Part shown: positions 9,090-18,935 of the stretch, piece by piece
Layout: each line of letters opens with the position of its first letter
Position numbering within the stretch: the stretch's first letter is position 1
Origin: Ectothiorhodospira shaposhnikovii
GTDB lineage: Bacteria > Pseudomonadota > Gammaproteobacteria > Ectothiorhodospirales > Ectothiorhodospiraceae
DNA: 64,000 nucleotides
Reading direction: 5' to 3'
Assembly: GCF_022227765.1 (NCBI RefSeq)
Contig: NZ_JAJMLZ010000004.1
Span: forward strand, 186,001-250,000
Notes under the pieces: generated by a model
What the model was told of the DNA's origin: nothing
Seen by the model: the letters and a program-made list of their open reading frames with translations, nothing else
Database searches by the model: none
Position numbers and translations under genes: made by a program

Positions 9090-9461
9090 ATGCCAATGCC
9101 CAAAACGATCCTCACGGTGGATGATTCCGCCTCGATTCGTCAGATGGTGACCTTCACGCTCAAGGGGGCGGGTTATGCCGTCACCGAGGCCGTGGATGGT
9201 CAGGACGGACTCGACAAGGCCCGTGCGGGTCGGTTCGATCTGGTCTTCACCGATCAGAACATGCCGCGCATGGACGGCATCAGCCTGATCAAGGCCCTGC
9301 GAGGACTGCCTCAGTACAAGACGACTCCCATCCTCATGCTGACCACCGAGTCAGGGGACGCCATGAAGGCCCAGGGACGTGCCGCCGGCGCGACGGGGTG
9401 GCTGGTCAAGCCTTTTGATCCCCAGAAGTTGCTGGAGGTCGTTCGCAAGGTCATCGGCTGA
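9090..9461 (+). CDS. cheY: CheY-type response regulator
   Basis: A 123-residue single-domain receiver. The acidic pocket is in LTVDDSAS, the phospho-acceptor Asp is in LVFTDQNMPRMDG, the conserved Thr/Ser switch lies in MLTTES and the Lys in LVKPFDP. AAGGAG sits 5 bases before ATG 9090. It is the first gene of the che operon, directly ahead of cheA, so it is the likely motor-binding or system-specific output. It differs from E. coli CheY in having GWLVKPF in place of GYVVKPF. Confidence 0.94.
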   Translation: MPMPKTILTVDDSASIRQMVTFTLKGAGYAVTEAVDGQDGLDKARAGRFDLVFTDQNMPRMDGISLIKALRGLPQYKTTPILMLTTESGDAMKAQGRAAGATGWLVKPFDPQKLLEVVRKVIG

Positions 9462-9498
9462 ATCAGGAGGCTCCACAACCCGTGCGGGGACAAGCGGC

Positions 9499-11724
9499 AT
9501 GACCATCGACATGAGCCAGTTTTATCAGGTGTTTTTCGACGAGGCCGCCGAGCACCTGAGCGAAATGGAAAGCCTGCTCCTGGAGCTGGACGTGACGTCG
9601 GCCGACAAGGAGATGCTCAACGCCATCTTTCGTGCCGCCCACTCCATCAAGGGCGGGGCCGGTACTTTTGGTTTTACCGACATGGCTCAGGTGACCCATG
9701 TGCTGGAGACGCTGCTGGACCGCCTGCGCAAGCAGGAGCTGCAGCCGACCACCGCCATGGTGGATGCCTTTCTGGATGCCGGTGACGTGCTCAAGGCTCA
9801 GCTGGTAGCCCATCAGGAAGGGGGGATTTATGAAGATCCCCGCATCGCCGAGGTCTGTGGCAGACTGGAAAGACTCTCCGTGGTCGGGGCGGATCAGGCA
9901 ATCCCCGCGACAGCCGCCGCCCCGTCCCGGCAGGTCACCCGTGACGGGACGCCTCGGGACGGGGCCGACCTCGCTCCGGCCGACGCTGAACCGTCCTGTC
10001 CGGTCTGGTTGATCCGGATTCATCGAGCGCAGGCGGGACTCACGCCGGACACGTCACTGGATGGACTGGTGTCGGCTCTGGGCGAGTTGGGACGCCTTGA
10101 ATCCCAGGCGGCGGATGCGAATACCCTGTGCTGGCAACTGACCGCCCCGGTCTCCCATGACCAGATCGTGGAATTGCTGGACTTTGTGTGTGATGCCGCC
10201 GGCGTACAGGTGGAAGTCCTGGATCATTCCCCGGCGGCGGATGAAGATCCCGGTTACGGTTTTTTTGAACCATTGCCCGACATTTCCGCCGACGCGGCGT
10301 CGGTCGCGGATGAGGAGCCGGGATTCGGCCTGTTCGAAGATGCGCCGGGAGCGGTGCAGGCGCTGGATCAGGAGCATCCCGGGTATGGTCTGTTCGGCGG
10401 TAGTCCGGGGATGGTCCAGATTGCGGAACTGGCGGCCTCCACCCCGCCTCCCAGCGGCACCGGTTCTCCACCGGAAGAGGGACGTCAGCCTCCAGCGCGG
10501 CGGATGCCCGCCGGTGATGCCTCCATCCGGGTCAGCGTGGAAAAGGTGGACCAGCTCATTAATCTGGTGGGAGAGCTGGTGATCTCCCATGCCATGCTGG
10601 CGGAGTCGGTGTCGGGCCTGGACCCGGTCAGCCATCAGTCCATCTTCAACGGCCTGTCCAACCTTGAGCGCAATTCGCGGGATCTGCAGCAGGCTGTCAT
10701 GTCCATCCGCATGATGCCCATCAGCTTCGTGTTCAATCGGTTTCCCCGGGTGGTGCGCGATACGGCCGCTTCCCTGCAAAAGAAGGTCAACCTCAAGCTG
10801 GTGGGAGAGGATACCGAGCTGGACAAGGGCCTGATCGAGCGTCTGGCCGATCCATTGAATCATCTGGTGCGAAACAGCATCGACCACGGTATCGAACCCC
10901 CGGCCCAGCGTCTGGCCGCCGGCAAGTCCGACACCGGACAGATTGTACTGCGTGCCAGCCACCAAGGCGGCAACATCGTGGTGGAGGTGAGCGACGACGG
11001 TGCCGGACTCAACCGGGACAAGTTGCTGGCCAAGGCCGCGGAGAAGGGCATTCCCCTGCCCGATCACCCGTCCCCCAAGGAGGTCTGGCAGCTCATCTTT
11101 GCCCCGGGCTTCTCCACCGCGGAGAAGGTGACCGACATCTCCGGCCGTGGCGTGGGCATGGATGTGGTGCGTCGGAACATCGAACAGATGAATGGTCGGG
11201 TGGAGATCGACTCCGAACCCGGCAAGGGCACTCGCATCGTGATCCGGCTGCCCCTGACCCTGGCGATTCTGGACGGCATGTCGGTGCGAATGGGAGACGA
11301 GATCTTCATCCTGCCGCTGACCGCCATCCGCGAGTCGGTCCAGCCCCGGCGCGAGCAGGCGAAGACCATATCGGGCAAGGGCCGCGTCTTCCAGGTGGGC
11401 GGGGATTACCTGCCCCTGGTGGAGCTGGACCGACTCTTTTCCCGTGGCAGGCGCAGGACCGCCCTGGAAGAGGGCATCGTGGTGATCGTGGACACCAACG
11501 AGGGTCGGGCAGCGCTGCTGGTGGATGAGCTGATGGCCCAGCATCAGGTTGTGATCAAGAGTCTGGAAACCAATTATCGCAAGGTGGAAGGGGTGTCCGG
11601 GGCCACCATCATGGGCGATGGAAGGGTCGCCCTGATCCTGGATGTGGACGAACTGATGCGGCTCAATCGCAAGTTCGGGTTTTCAACGGCAATCCCCGAG
11701 GCACGGGAGCAGGCACATGACTGA
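9499..11724 (+). CDS. cheA: Chemotaxis histidine kinase CheA
   Basis: A 741-residue class II kinase that phosphorylates CheY and CheB. P1 Hpt domain (about 5-105) has the phosphorylated His48 in [16 protein letters not shown]. The long linker holds three copies of a P-G-(Y/F)-G-x-F motif (about 247, 271 and 290). P3/dimerisation begins near 335 ([20 protein letters not shown]), the P4 ATPase has N-box [14 protein letters not shown] near 452 and G-box GRGVGMDVV, and the CheW-like P5 ends the protein. ATG 9499 was chosen because longer frames run back over cheY. It overlaps cheW by 8 bases. Confidence 0.96.
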   Translation: MTIDMSQFYQVFFDEAAEHLSEMESLLLELDVTSADKEMLNAIFRAAHSIKGGAGTFGFTDMAQVTHVLETLLDRLRKQELQPTTAMVDAFLDAGDVLKAQLVAHQEGGIYEDPRIAEVCGRLERLSVVGADQAIPATAAAPSRQVTRDGTPRDGADLAPADAEPSCPVWLIRIHRAQAGLTPDTSLDGLVSALGELGRLESQAADANTLCWQLTAPVSHDQIVELLDFVCDAAGVQVEVLDHSPAADEDPGYGFFEPLPDISADAASVADEEPGFGLFEDAPGAVQALDQEHPGYGLFGGSPGMVQIAELAASTPPPSGTGSPPEEGRQPPARRMPAGDASIRVSVEKVDQLINLVGELVISHAMLAESVSGLDPVSHQSIFNGLSNLERNSRDLQQAVMSIRMMPISFVFNRFPRVVRDTAASLQKKVNLKLVGEDTELDKGLIERLADPLNHLVRNSIDHGIEPPAQRLAAGKSDTGQIVLRASHQGGNIVVEVSDDGAGLNRDKLLAKAAEKGIPLPDHPSPKEVWQLIFAPGFSTAEKVTDISGRGVGMDVVRRNIEQMNGRVEIDSEPGKGTRIVIRLPLTLAILDGMSVRMGDEIFILPLTAIRESVQPRREQAKTISGKGRVFQVGGDYLPLVELDRLFSRGRRRTALEEGIVVIVDTNEGRAALLVDELMAQHQVVIKSLETNYRKVEGVSGATIMGDGRVALILDVDELMRLNRKFGFSTAIPEAREQAHD

Positions 11725-12220
11725 GACACCGAAGGACAGGGCGGGCATCAGCGGCGATGACCGTCGAGAATATTTGACCTTCACTCTGGGGGATGAGGAG
11801 TACGGCATCGATATCCTCAATGTCCAGGAGATTCGCGGCTACGATGCCGTCACGAAGATCGCCAATTCCCCCGACTTCATCAAGGGCGTGATCAACATGC
11901 GCGGGGTGATCGTGCCGATCATCGACATGCGCCTGAAGTTCCATCTGGGGGTGGCCGAGTACAACCAGTTCACGGTGGTGATCATCCTCAACATCAGCGG
12001 CCGGGTGGTGGGCATGGTGGTGGACGGTGTTTCCGATGTCATCGCCCTCAAGTCCGAGCAGATCCGTCCCGCGCCTGAATTCGGCGCCATTCTGGACACC
12101 GCCTATATCGACGGGCTGGCCACGCTGGATGACCGCATGGTCATCGTGGTGGATATCGAAAAACTCATGAGCAGTGGCGAGATGGGGTTGGTGGATCAGG
12201 TTCAGTCCGGCTCGATCTAG
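11717..12220 (+). CDS. cheW: CheW coupling protein
   Basis: A 167-residue scaffold linking receptors to CheA. It has the two-barrel CheW pattern: [21 protein letters not shown], then [19 protein letters not shown] and the C-terminal [13 protein letters not shown]. Full length. It overlaps the cheA stop by 8 bases, which suggests coupled synthesis with the kinase. Confidence 0.95.
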   Translation: MTETPKDRAGISGDDRREYLTFTLGDEEYGIDILNVQEIRGYDAVTKIANSPDFIKGVINMRGVIVPIIDMRLKFHLGVAEYNQFTVVIILNISGRVVGMVVDGVSDVIALKSEQIRPAPEFGAILDTAYIDGLATLDDRMVIVVDIEKLMSSGEMGLVDQVQSGSI

Positions 12221-12254
12221 TCATTTTGCTCAGAAACCGGTAGAGGATACGCAC

Positions 12255-14693
12255 ATGCGCTGGTTCGACAATCTTTCAGCAGGGATCAAGATCGGTTTTC
12301 TCGGTGGGGTGCTGATCCTTGCCCTGGGCTACGCCGCCTACGAGGCCTACCTGGGCTTCAGCAGCTGGGCCAATTATTCACAGCAGATCCGCGACAATCG
12401 ATTGCCCTCCATCCGGGCCCTGGGCAATCTCAATACCGAGCGCATGGTGATCCGGGCCCAGACGGTGGAGGTCCTGGTCCAGGATGAAGCCTATACGGAC
12501 AAGACGGCCCTGCGCAGCATCGCCAGCCAGCGGGCGCGCTCCTGGGAGATCATCGATCGCAACTGGAACGAGATCAGCAGTATTCCCCGAATGACGGAGG
12601 AAGGGCAGCGGGTCTTCACCCGGCTCAGTGGGGAATACCTGGCCTGGAGAACCATTTATGTCGAACTCGATCGTTTGATTGAGGCCATGATCAACACCAC
12701 GGACCCGGTGCGCTACGACCAGTTGATGGAAGAATACCGGGCCACCATGAACCGGATGGTGCCCATGTCCAACACCATGGGAGCCACCTTCGATGAACTG
12801 GTGGCCGGCAACATGGCCCGCGCAAGCGCCCAGGCCACCGAGGCGGTCGAGGCTTCCGAGTCCGAGATTCGTCAGTTGGTCTGGCTGGCCGCCATCGCCC
12901 TGTTGCTGGCCGTTGCCCTGGCCATCCTCACCGTTATCAGCATGGTACGGCCCCTCAAGGCGCTGGTGACCCATTTCCATGCCATCGGCGAGGGTGACTA
13001 CGATCAGAAGATCCAGTCCGACCGCAAGGACGAGATCGGCCTGGCCCTCAAGGGCCTCTCGGAAATGCAGGCCAAGCTCAAGGCGGACATTGCCGAGACC
13101 CGGCGCGTGGCGGCGGAAAATCTGCGTATTCGGTATGCCCTGGACAGTGTCTCTTCCAGTGTGATGGTGTCCGAACCCGGCGGTCAGATCATCTACGTCA
13201 ACGAAGCAGTGGTGGGCATGTTCCGCCGGGCCGCCAACGAAATCCGCAAGGATCTGCCCAGCTTCAATCCGGATCAGGTGCTGGGTGCCAGCGTGGATAT
13301 CTTCCACAAGAATCCGGCCCATCAGCGTCAGATGATGGACACCATGCGTTCCACCCATGACACCCAGATCAAGATTGGCGGGCGCACCTTCCGCCTGGTG
13401 GCCAATCCCATTATGAACACCGGCGGTGAACGGGTGGGCGTGGTGATCGAGTGGACGGACCGTACCGAGGAGCTGCGCGTGGAGGAGCAGGTCAGCGCCC
13501 TGGTGGAAGGTGCCGTGAAAGGGGACTTCACCAAGCGCATCCCCACGGAAGACCTGAGCGGTTTCTTCAAGCGTCTGGGCGAGGGCGTCAATACCCTGAT
13601 GGAAAAGACCGCCACGGGACTGGCGGAAGTGGCCCGGGTGCTGGACGCGGTCTCCCACGGGGATCTGACCCAACAGGTGAACGGCGACTACGAAGGCACT
13701 TTCGGCCAGCTCAAGAACGATACCAACAGCACGGTGAATCGCCTCAAGGAACTCATCGGCCAGATCAAGGAATCCGTGGACGCCATCAATACCGCGGCCC
13801 GGGAGATTTCGGTGGGCAACGCCGATCTGTCCCAGCGGACCGAGGAACAGGCCTCCAGCCTGGAGGAAACCGCCTCCAGCATGGAACAGCTCACCTCCAC
13901 GGTGAAACAGACCGCCGACAATGCCCGTCAGGCCAATCAGTTGTCCAATACCGCCCGTGAAACCGCGACCCAGGGGGGCGACAAGGTCAGGGAAGCCGTG
14001 ACCTCGATGAAGGCCATCACCGAAAGCTCCGAAAAGATCAGCGAGATCATCACGGTCATCGATGGTATTGCCTTCCAGACCAATATCCTGGCCCTGAACG
14101 CCGCGGTGGAGGCGGCCCGTGCCGGTGAGCAGGGGCGGGGCTTTGCCGTGGTGGCGGGGGAGGTGCGCAATCTGGCCCAACGTTCGGCCTCCGCCGCCAA
14201 GGAGATCAAGGCCCTGATCGCCGAGGATGCCGCCACCATCAGCCAAGGCAGTAAACTGGTGCTCGAAGCCGGCGAGGCCATGGAAGAGATGGTGAATCAG
14301 GTCAAGCGCGTGGCTGACCTGATTTCCGAGATCTCCGCCGCCGCCGACGAGCAGAGCTCGGGGATCGAGCAGGTGAACACCGCCGTGACCCAGATGGATG
14401 ACGTGACTCAGCAGAATGCCTCGTTGGTGGAAGAGGCGGCGGCCGCTGCCGAATCCCTGGAAGAACAGGCCCAGGGTCTGGCCCGTGCGGTCAGTGTCTT
14501 TCGGGTGGATGACCTGAGCATCGGGACCGGGGCCGTACTGACCCCGCCCCAGCGCAAGGCCCTGCCGGCGGCGGGTGCCACCAGACCCAAGACGCAGTCG
14601 ACCACCAAGGCGATGCCCAGACCTGCCGCCGGCAGCGTGAAAAAGACACCGCCGCCGAGCAAGCCCTCGGATGACGAGTGGGAGGAGTTCTGA
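12255..14693 (+). CDS. Methyl-accepting chemotaxis receptor with PAS domain and CheR-tethering tail
   Basis: An 812-residue receptor. A first membrane segment (about 10-30) and a second (about 208-232) enclose a helical periplasmic domain of the four-helix-bundle type. HAMP follows (233-285), then a cytoplasmic PAS domain (about 288-415, [20 protein letters not shown] onward), a second HAMP-like helix and the signalling hairpin with tip [21 protein letters not shown] Pro/Lys-rich flexible tail ends in EWEEF, a CheR/CheB-binding pentapeptide like NWETF of E. coli Tsr. ATG 12255 gives the clean membrane segment. It lies inside the che operon, so it is probably the main receptor. The ligand is unknown; the PAS domain could sense redox or a cofactor. 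Confidence 0.93.
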   Translation: MRWFDNLSAGIKIGFLGGVLILALGYAAYEAYLGFSSWANYSQQIRDNRLPSIRALGNLNTERMVIRAQTVEVLVQDEAYTDKTALRSIASQRARSWEIIDRNWNEISSIPRMTEEGQRVFTRLSGEYLAWRTIYVELDRLIEAMINTTDPVRYDQLMEEYRATMNRMVPMSNTMGATFDELVAGNMARASAQATEAVEASESEIRQLVWLAAIALLLAVALAILTVISMVRPLKALVTHFHAIGEGDYDQKIQSDRKDEIGLALKGLSEMQAKLKADIAETRRVAAENLRIRYALDSVSSSVMVSEPGGQIIYVNEAVVGMFRRAANEIRKDLPSFNPDQVLGASVDIFHKNPAHQRQMMDTMRSTHDTQIKIGGRTFRLVANPIMNTGGERVGVVIEWTDRTEELRVEEQVSALVEGAVKGDFTKRIPTEDLSGFFKRLGEGVNTLMEKTATGLAEVARVLDAVSHGDLTQQVNGDYEGTFGQLKNDTNSTVNRLKELIGQIKESVDAINTAAREISVGNADLSQRTEEQASSLEETASSMEQLTSTVKQTADNARQANQLSNTARETATQGGDKVREAVTSMKAITESSEKISEIITVIDGIAFQTNILALNAAVEAARAGEQGRGFAVVAGEVRNLAQRSASAAKEIKALIAEDAATISQGSKLVLEAGEAMEEMVNQVKRVADLISEISAAADEQSSGIEQVNTAVTQMDDVTQQNASLVEEAAAAAESLEEQAQGLARAVSVFRVDDLSIGTGAVLTPPQRKALPAAGATRPKTQSTTKAMPRPAAGSVKKTPPPSKPSDDEWEEF
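14681..14692 (+). promoter_or_regulatory. Ribosome site pointing to a CTG start for cheR
   Basis: GGAGGAG at 14681-14687 encodes the last Glu codons of the receptor and sits just before CTG 14690-14692, whose TG begins the receptor TGA stop (CTGA overlap). The only standard start nearby, GTG 14678, lies upstream of this site. Confidence 0.5.
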
Positions 14694-15514
14694 GTCGGGA
14701 ATTTCACTTTACCGATCAGGATTTCGAGCGCGTCCGCGGCCTGATCCATGCCCACGCCGGTATCTCTCTCAACCCGGGCAAGCGCGACATGGTCTATAGT
14801 CGCCTTGCCCGGCGGTTGCGGGCCTGCCGGCTGCAGTCCTTTGAGCAGTATCTGAATGGACTGGAAGTGGACACCCCGGAATGGGAGCAGTTTGTCAATG
14901 CCCTGACCACCAATCTGACCGCCTTCTTCAGGGAGTCCCATCACTTTCCGGTTCTGGCCGCGCACCTGGTCAATGCCCATGCGGTGCACCGGCGCCCGTT
15001 GCGGATCTGGTCCGCCGGCTGCTCGACCGGTGAGGAACCCTATACGATCGCGATGACGGCCATCAATGCCTTCGGCTCCTGGACGCCCCCGGTGAAGATT
15101 CTGGCCACCGATCTGGACACCCAGGTGGTGGAGCATGCTTCGGAGGGCATCTATGCCATGGAACGGGTGAGCAAGGTGCCGGCGGAGGAGATGCGGCGTT
15201 TTTTCCTGCGTGGCCGCGGTCGTCAGGAGGGGATGGCCCGATTGCGTCCCCAGGTCAGGTCACTGGTCACCTTTCGTACCCTGAACCTGCTGGGCGGCGC
15301 CTGGCCGTTGAAAGGCCCTTTTGATGCCATATTCTGCCGTAACGTGTTGATCTATTTTGACAAGCCGACACAATACCGGCTGATGAGCCGCTTTCATCCT
15401 CTCATGCCCCCAGGTTCATTGCTGTTCGTGGGGCACTCGGAGAGCCTGGCCCATGCCGCGGATCTGTTCCGGCTCAAGGGAAAGACCATTTACGAGCCTG
15501 TCATTCGGGCTTGA
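14690..15514 (+). CDS. cheR: CheR chemoreceptor glutamate methyltransferase
   Basis: SAM-dependent methylase of receptor glutamates. N-terminal helical domain ([25 protein letters not shown], about 3-75), then the Rossmann domain with [18 protein letters not shown], the ATDLDTQVV strand and [11 protein letters not shown]. The beta-subdomain that binds pentapeptides is present, matching the EWEEF tail of the adjacent receptor. I give the start as CTG 14690 because the predicted N-terminus (L/M)SREFxFT is what homologs have after their Met and a ribosome site precedes it; GTG 14678 (four residues longer) is the conventional alternative. Confidence 0.92.
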   Translation: MSREFHFTDQDFERVRGLIHAHAGISLNPGKRDMVYSRLARRLRACRLQSFEQYLNGLEVDTPEWEQFVNALTTNLTAFFRESHHFPVLAAHLVNAHAVHRRPLRIWSAGCSTGEEPYTIAMTAINAFGSWTPPVKILATDLDTQVVEHASEGIYAMERVSKVPAEEMRRFFLRGRGRQEGMARLRPQVRSLVTFRTLNLLGGAWPLKGPFDAIFCRNVLIYFDKPTQYRLMSRFHPLMPPGSLLFVGHSESLAHAADLFRLKGKTIYEPVIRA

Positions 15515-15525
15515 GACCTGACTGC

Positions 15526-16137
15526 ATGACCAAGAGCTTTGAAGAAGTCCTGGCCACCACCCATTACTTTGACAGACATTTCGAGACGAATGCAGTCAAG
15601 GTGCTGCCCGGGGAATACTATGTGTCAGAGCCCGGCCTGCTCATGGTGACGGTGCTGGGATCCTGTGTGGGCGCCTGCATTCGGGATCGTGTCAGCGGGA
15701 TCGGCGGGATGAATCATTTCATGCTGCCCGATGACCGTCGCGAAGAAGATTCCAGGGTGGGGAGTGCCATGCGCTATGGTGATTACGCCATGGAAATCCT
15801 CATCAACGAGTTGCTCAAGAAAGGCGCTCGGCGCGCCAATCTGGAGGCCAAGCTGTTTGGGGGCGGGAATGTGATTGCCGGCTTCACGCAGAACGTGGTC
15901 GGAGAGCGCAATGCACGTTTTGCCGTGAATTATCTCAAGACCGAGGGGATTCCCGTGGTGGCCAGGGATCTGATGGGGAATCTTCCACGCAAGGTGTATT
16001 TTTTTCCGGCGGATGGACGGGTGCTGGTACGCAAGTTGAAGACGTTGCGAAACGACACGCTCCTGGAGCGGGAAATTAAATACAGTCAGCGACTGCGACA
16101 GGCCCCCGTGGCCGGGGACGTGGAGTTGTTTTCCTGA
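15526..16137 (+). CDS. cheD: CheD receptor glutamine deamidase
   Basis: Deamidates receptor glutamines to allow methylation and can bind CheC in other bacteria. Catalytic Cys and His are in [12 protein letters not shown] and [21 protein letters not shown] and [18 protein letters not shown] are further family blocks. 203 residues from ATG 15526; a TTG at 15511 overlapping the cheR stop would add five. No cheC is present in the operon. Confidence 0.94.
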   Translation: MTKSFEEVLATTHYFDRHFETNAVKVLPGEYYVSEPGLLMVTVLGSCVGACIRDRVSGIGGMNHFMLPDDRREEDSRVGSAMRYGDYAMEILINELLKKGARRANLEAKLFGGGNVIAGFTQNVVGERNARFAVNYLKTEGIPVVARDLMGNLPRKVYFFPADGRVLVRKLKTLRNDTLLEREIKYSQRLRQAPVAGDVELFS

Positions 16138-16205
16138 GCGGTGGCCTTGCCGCTCATGGGACATGCCTCGGCCCGGTGACTGTGTGGATGATGAGGAAAC
16201 AAGAC

Positions 16206-17435
16206 ATGCAGGGCTTGAGTGTGAAGGACGTGATGGATGATCTGAGGCGACACTGGCCCGCGGCACTGGTCAGTGTGGTGATATTGCTGGTGCTGGTGTT
16301 GTTGCCGGCCTGGTTGCCGGCCTGGCTTGCCGTGCTGCTGGTGGCGCTGACCTGGCCTGTCTCCATGATCATGACCGGGCGACCGGGGGCTTCCCCAGCG
16401 GTGGATGAATCCCACGCAGGGGACAGGGGCGAGGCCTCTGCCGACCATGATCAGGCGCTGTGGAGCCTGGTGCTGGAAATCGACCAGTTGATGGTCAGTG
16501 AAATCGATGAGCTCCGGGAGTTGGTGCGGCAGGCGGGCAACCTGGTGTCGCACGCGGCCGGTGATCTGCGGCAGAGTTTTGAGAATCTTTCCGTGACCTC
16601 CCAGGAGCAGCAGGCATTGATCCTGCGTCTGGTGGGCGGTTTTTCGGGCAAGGTCGATGCCGACGGGGACATGATCGATCTCAACAACTTCATGCACGAG
16701 AACTCGAGGGTCATGAACGACCATGTGCAGATGTTGATCGACGTGAGCAAGCACAGCGTGGAAGTGGCCCATCAGGTGGATGATCTTTCCTCGCAGATGG
16801 AACAGATCTTTTCCCTGCTGGACAGTGCCAAGCATATCGCCGGGCAGACCAATCTGTTGGCGCTCAATGCGGCCATTGAAGCGGCCCGGGCGGGGGAGGC
16901 CGGCCGAGGCTTTGCCGTGGTGGCCCAGGAGGTGCGCAAGCTGTCGCGGGATTCGGACAAGTTCAACGAAGAGATCCGCAGTCTGGTGGAGCAGGCCAGC
17001 CGTGTATTCGCCTACACCCGCGAGATCGTCGGTCGCATGGCCTCCCAGGACATGAACGCCTCGATCGATGCCAAGGGGTCGGTGGACGAGATGATGGCAC
17101 AGGTACGGAAGATGAACCGGGTGATGGAGGAGGGGCTGCAGCGGGTTTCGTCAGGGGTGACGTCGGTACATCAGAATGTGGGCGACGCGGTGCGTCTGCT
17201 CCAGTTCGAGGACATCACCGCGCAGGTGCTGGAGCGGGCCGTTCGCCGCATCGACTTCATGGAGCGGTTCGTTGCCGAATTGCGTCAGTTGCCCTTGGCC
17301 GAACCGGGGCACTCAAGGAGCCAGTTGCAGGATTCACGGACTCGACTGGAGGCGCTGCGCTCCCAGTTGAGGGATGCCGCCCATCGGCCCGTGCATCAGA
17401 AGTCCATGGAAGAAGGCGAGATCGAGCTTTTCTGA
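16206..17435 (+). CDS. Membrane-anchored MCP-domain protein with CheZ-like C-terminal motif
   Basis: A 409-residue protein with no recognisable ligand-binding domain. Two close hydrophobic stretches (about 20-40 and 42-60) anchor a cytoplasmic coiled coil carrying the MCP tip ([20 protein letters not shown]) and no HAMP. After the descending helix comes [15 protein letters not shown]: Asp336 and Gln340 have the D-x3-Q spacing of E. coli CheZ (DLTGQ, Asp143/Gln147), the residues CheZ uses to dephosphorylate CheY. The protein ends GEIELF. No separate cheZ is in this operon. GAGGA before ATG 16206 decides the start over a GTG 30 bases earlier. It may be a receptor-like phosphatase; that is inference. 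Confidence 0.8.
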   Translation: MQGLSVKDVMDDLRRHWPAALVSVVILLVLVLLPAWLPAWLAVLLVALTWPVSMIMTGRPGASPAVDESHAGDRGEASADHDQALWSLVLEIDQLMVSEIDELRELVRQAGNLVSHAAGDLRQSFENLSVTSQEQQALILRLVGGFSGKVDADGDMIDLNNFMHENSRVMNDHVQMLIDVSKHSVEVAHQVDDLSSQMEQIFSLLDSAKHIAGQTNLLALNAAIEAARAGEAGRGFAVVAQEVRKLSRDSDKFNEEIRSLVEQASRVFAYTREIVGRMASQDMNASIDAKGSVDEMMAQVRKMNRVMEEGLQRVSSGVTSVHQNVGDAVRLLQFEDITAQVLERAVRRIDFMERFVAELRQLPLAEPGHSRSQLQDSRTRLEALRSQLRDAAHRPVHQKSMEEGEIELF

Positions 17436-17490
17436 TGTCCCCTCGCGGCGGTATCGCCGCCCGTCCCAAGATTTGGAGGAACCGCAGGGT

Positions 17491-18564
17491 GTGCATGACT
17501 TGAACCGGAAGATTCGCGTATTGATCGTCGATGATTCGGCGCTGATCAGAAAGGTCCTGACCGAGATCCTCAACACCGCGCCGGATATCGAGGTGGTCGG
17601 TACTGCCCAGGATCCCTATGTGGCACGGGAGCGGATCAAGGGTCTGAATCCGGATGTGCTGACGCTGGACGTGGAAATGCCCCGCATGGACGGCCTGACC
17701 TTCCTGCGTAATTTGATGCGGTTGCGACCCATGCCGGTGGTCATGGTCTCCTCCCTGACGGCCCGGGGGGCCGATGTCACCCTGCAGGCCCTTGAACTGG
17801 GGGCGGTGGACTTCGTCACCAAGCCGACCCTGGATGTATCCCGTGCCCTGACTGAATACGCGGATCAACTGATCGACAAGGTGCGCATGGCGGCGGGTGC
17901 CCGGGTGCGTAGTCAGGTACAATTGGCCGCGCCGCCGCCCAAGCATTCGGTGGATCAGGTGATCCCGGCCCGTCCGGCGCCGGTACGGCTCCATACCACG
18001 GATCGGCTGCTGGCCATCGGTGCATCGACGGGCGGGACCGAGGCGGTCAAGGATGTGCTCATGGGGCTGCCCACCGACTGTCCGGCGGTGGTGGTCGCCC
18101 AGCATATTCCGCCCGGTTTCAGCCGGGCCTGGGCGGAGCGCATGAATCGGCAGACCTCGCTGGTGGTGAGGGAGGCGGAGGAAGGGGATCGCCTGGTGAG
18201 CGGTCACGTCTATATCGCGCCCGGCGATCATCATCTGCTGGTGGCCAGGGATGGGGCGCGTTACGTCTGCCGACTCAGCCGGGGGGAGCCGGTGAACCGT
18301 CACCGCCCCAGCGTGGATGTGCTGTTCCGTTCCGTGGTTCAGGCCGCCGGCACCAATGCCTGTGCCGCGCTGTTGACCGGGATGGGCGCGGATGGGGCGC
18401 AGGGACTCAAGGAACTCCATGACGCGGGCGTGTTCACCATTGCACAGGATGAGGCCACCAGCGTGGTCTGGGGCATGCCGGGAGAGGCCGTGAAGCGGGG
18501 CGCCGCCGCGAAGGTACTGCCATTGCAGGAGATCGCCGCCGCCTTGCTCAGGGCCTCTTCGTGA
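17491..18564 (+). CDS. cheB: CheB chemoreceptor methylesterase/deamidase
   Basis: A 357-residue receiver-methylesterase. The receiver (about 8-125) has VLIVDDSALIR, acceptor Asp in TLDVEMPRMDG and Lys in FVTKP. The esterase domain (about 165-355) has the Ser-His-Asp triad in AIGASTGGTEAV, VAQHIPPGFS and GMGADGAQGLKEL. Start GTG 17491 follows GGAGG by 10 bases; a longer frame back into the preceding gene is not used. It opposes CheR and completes the adaptation pair. Confidence 0.95.
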   Translation: MHDLNRKIRVLIVDDSALIRKVLTEILNTAPDIEVVGTAQDPYVARERIKGLNPDVLTLDVEMPRMDGLTFLRNLMRLRPMPVVMVSSLTARGADVTLQALELGAVDFVTKPTLDVSRALTEYADQLIDKVRMAAGARVRSQVQLAAPPPKHSVDQVIPARPAPVRLHTTDRLLAIGASTGGTEAVKDVLMGLPTDCPAVVVAQHIPPGFSRAWAERMNRQTSLVVREAEEGDRLVSGHVYIAPGDHHLLVARDGARYVCRLSRGEPVNRHRPSVDVLFRSVVQAAGTNACAALLTGMGADGAQGLKELHDAGVFTIAQDEATSVVWGMPGEAVKRGAAAKVLPLQEIAAALLRASS

Positions 18565-18619
18565 TGTCGGGCTTGGGGTGTGTGGGCTGCCTTATCAGAT
18601 TTAGAGCGGAGTATGTGCC

Positions 18620-18925
18620 ATGAGTATCAGTCGCAAGGTCGACAGCGATAAAGGTGTTGTCATCATCAGTATCGAGGGGCGTTTCGACTTTTCCGAACAC
18701 CGCCCGTTCCGTGATACCTACCGGGACATAGCCCCGGGTTCCATGCGTTTCATGGTGGATCTGTCCCGAGCCGACTATCTGGACAGCTCGGCCCTGGGGA
18801 TGTTGCTGCTGCTGCGCGAGCATGCGGGCACGGATGCCGGCCGCGTCACCATCCGGGGATGTACCGAGGATGTCAGGAGAATCCTTCGAATCGCCAACTT
18901 CGATCGTCTGTTCACGCTCGAATAG
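18620..18925 (+). CDS. STAS-domain anti-sigma-factor antagonist (HsbA-like)
   Basis: A 101-residue single STAS domain. The conserved phosphorylatable serine is Ser56 in DYLDSSALGMLLLL. Such proteins bind an anti-sigma or a partner-switch kinase in the unphosphorylated form and release it when phosphorylated. The next gene encodes its probable kinase/phosphatase, 10 bases downstream, the same pairing as HsbA-HsbR of Pseudomonas, where HsbA controls FlgM and swarming. The target here is unknown. Confidence 0.88.
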   Translation: MSISRKVDSDKGVVIISIEGRFDFSEHRPFRDTYRDIAPGSMRFMVDLSRADYLDSSALGMLLLLREHAGTDAGRVTIRGCTEDVRRILRIANFDRLFTLE

Positions 18926-18935
18926 GAGGGCGCCG

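Noticed and set aside
12378-14246. A 622-codon open frame antisense to the receptor gene
   Set aside because: No motifs; shadow of the receptor reading frame.
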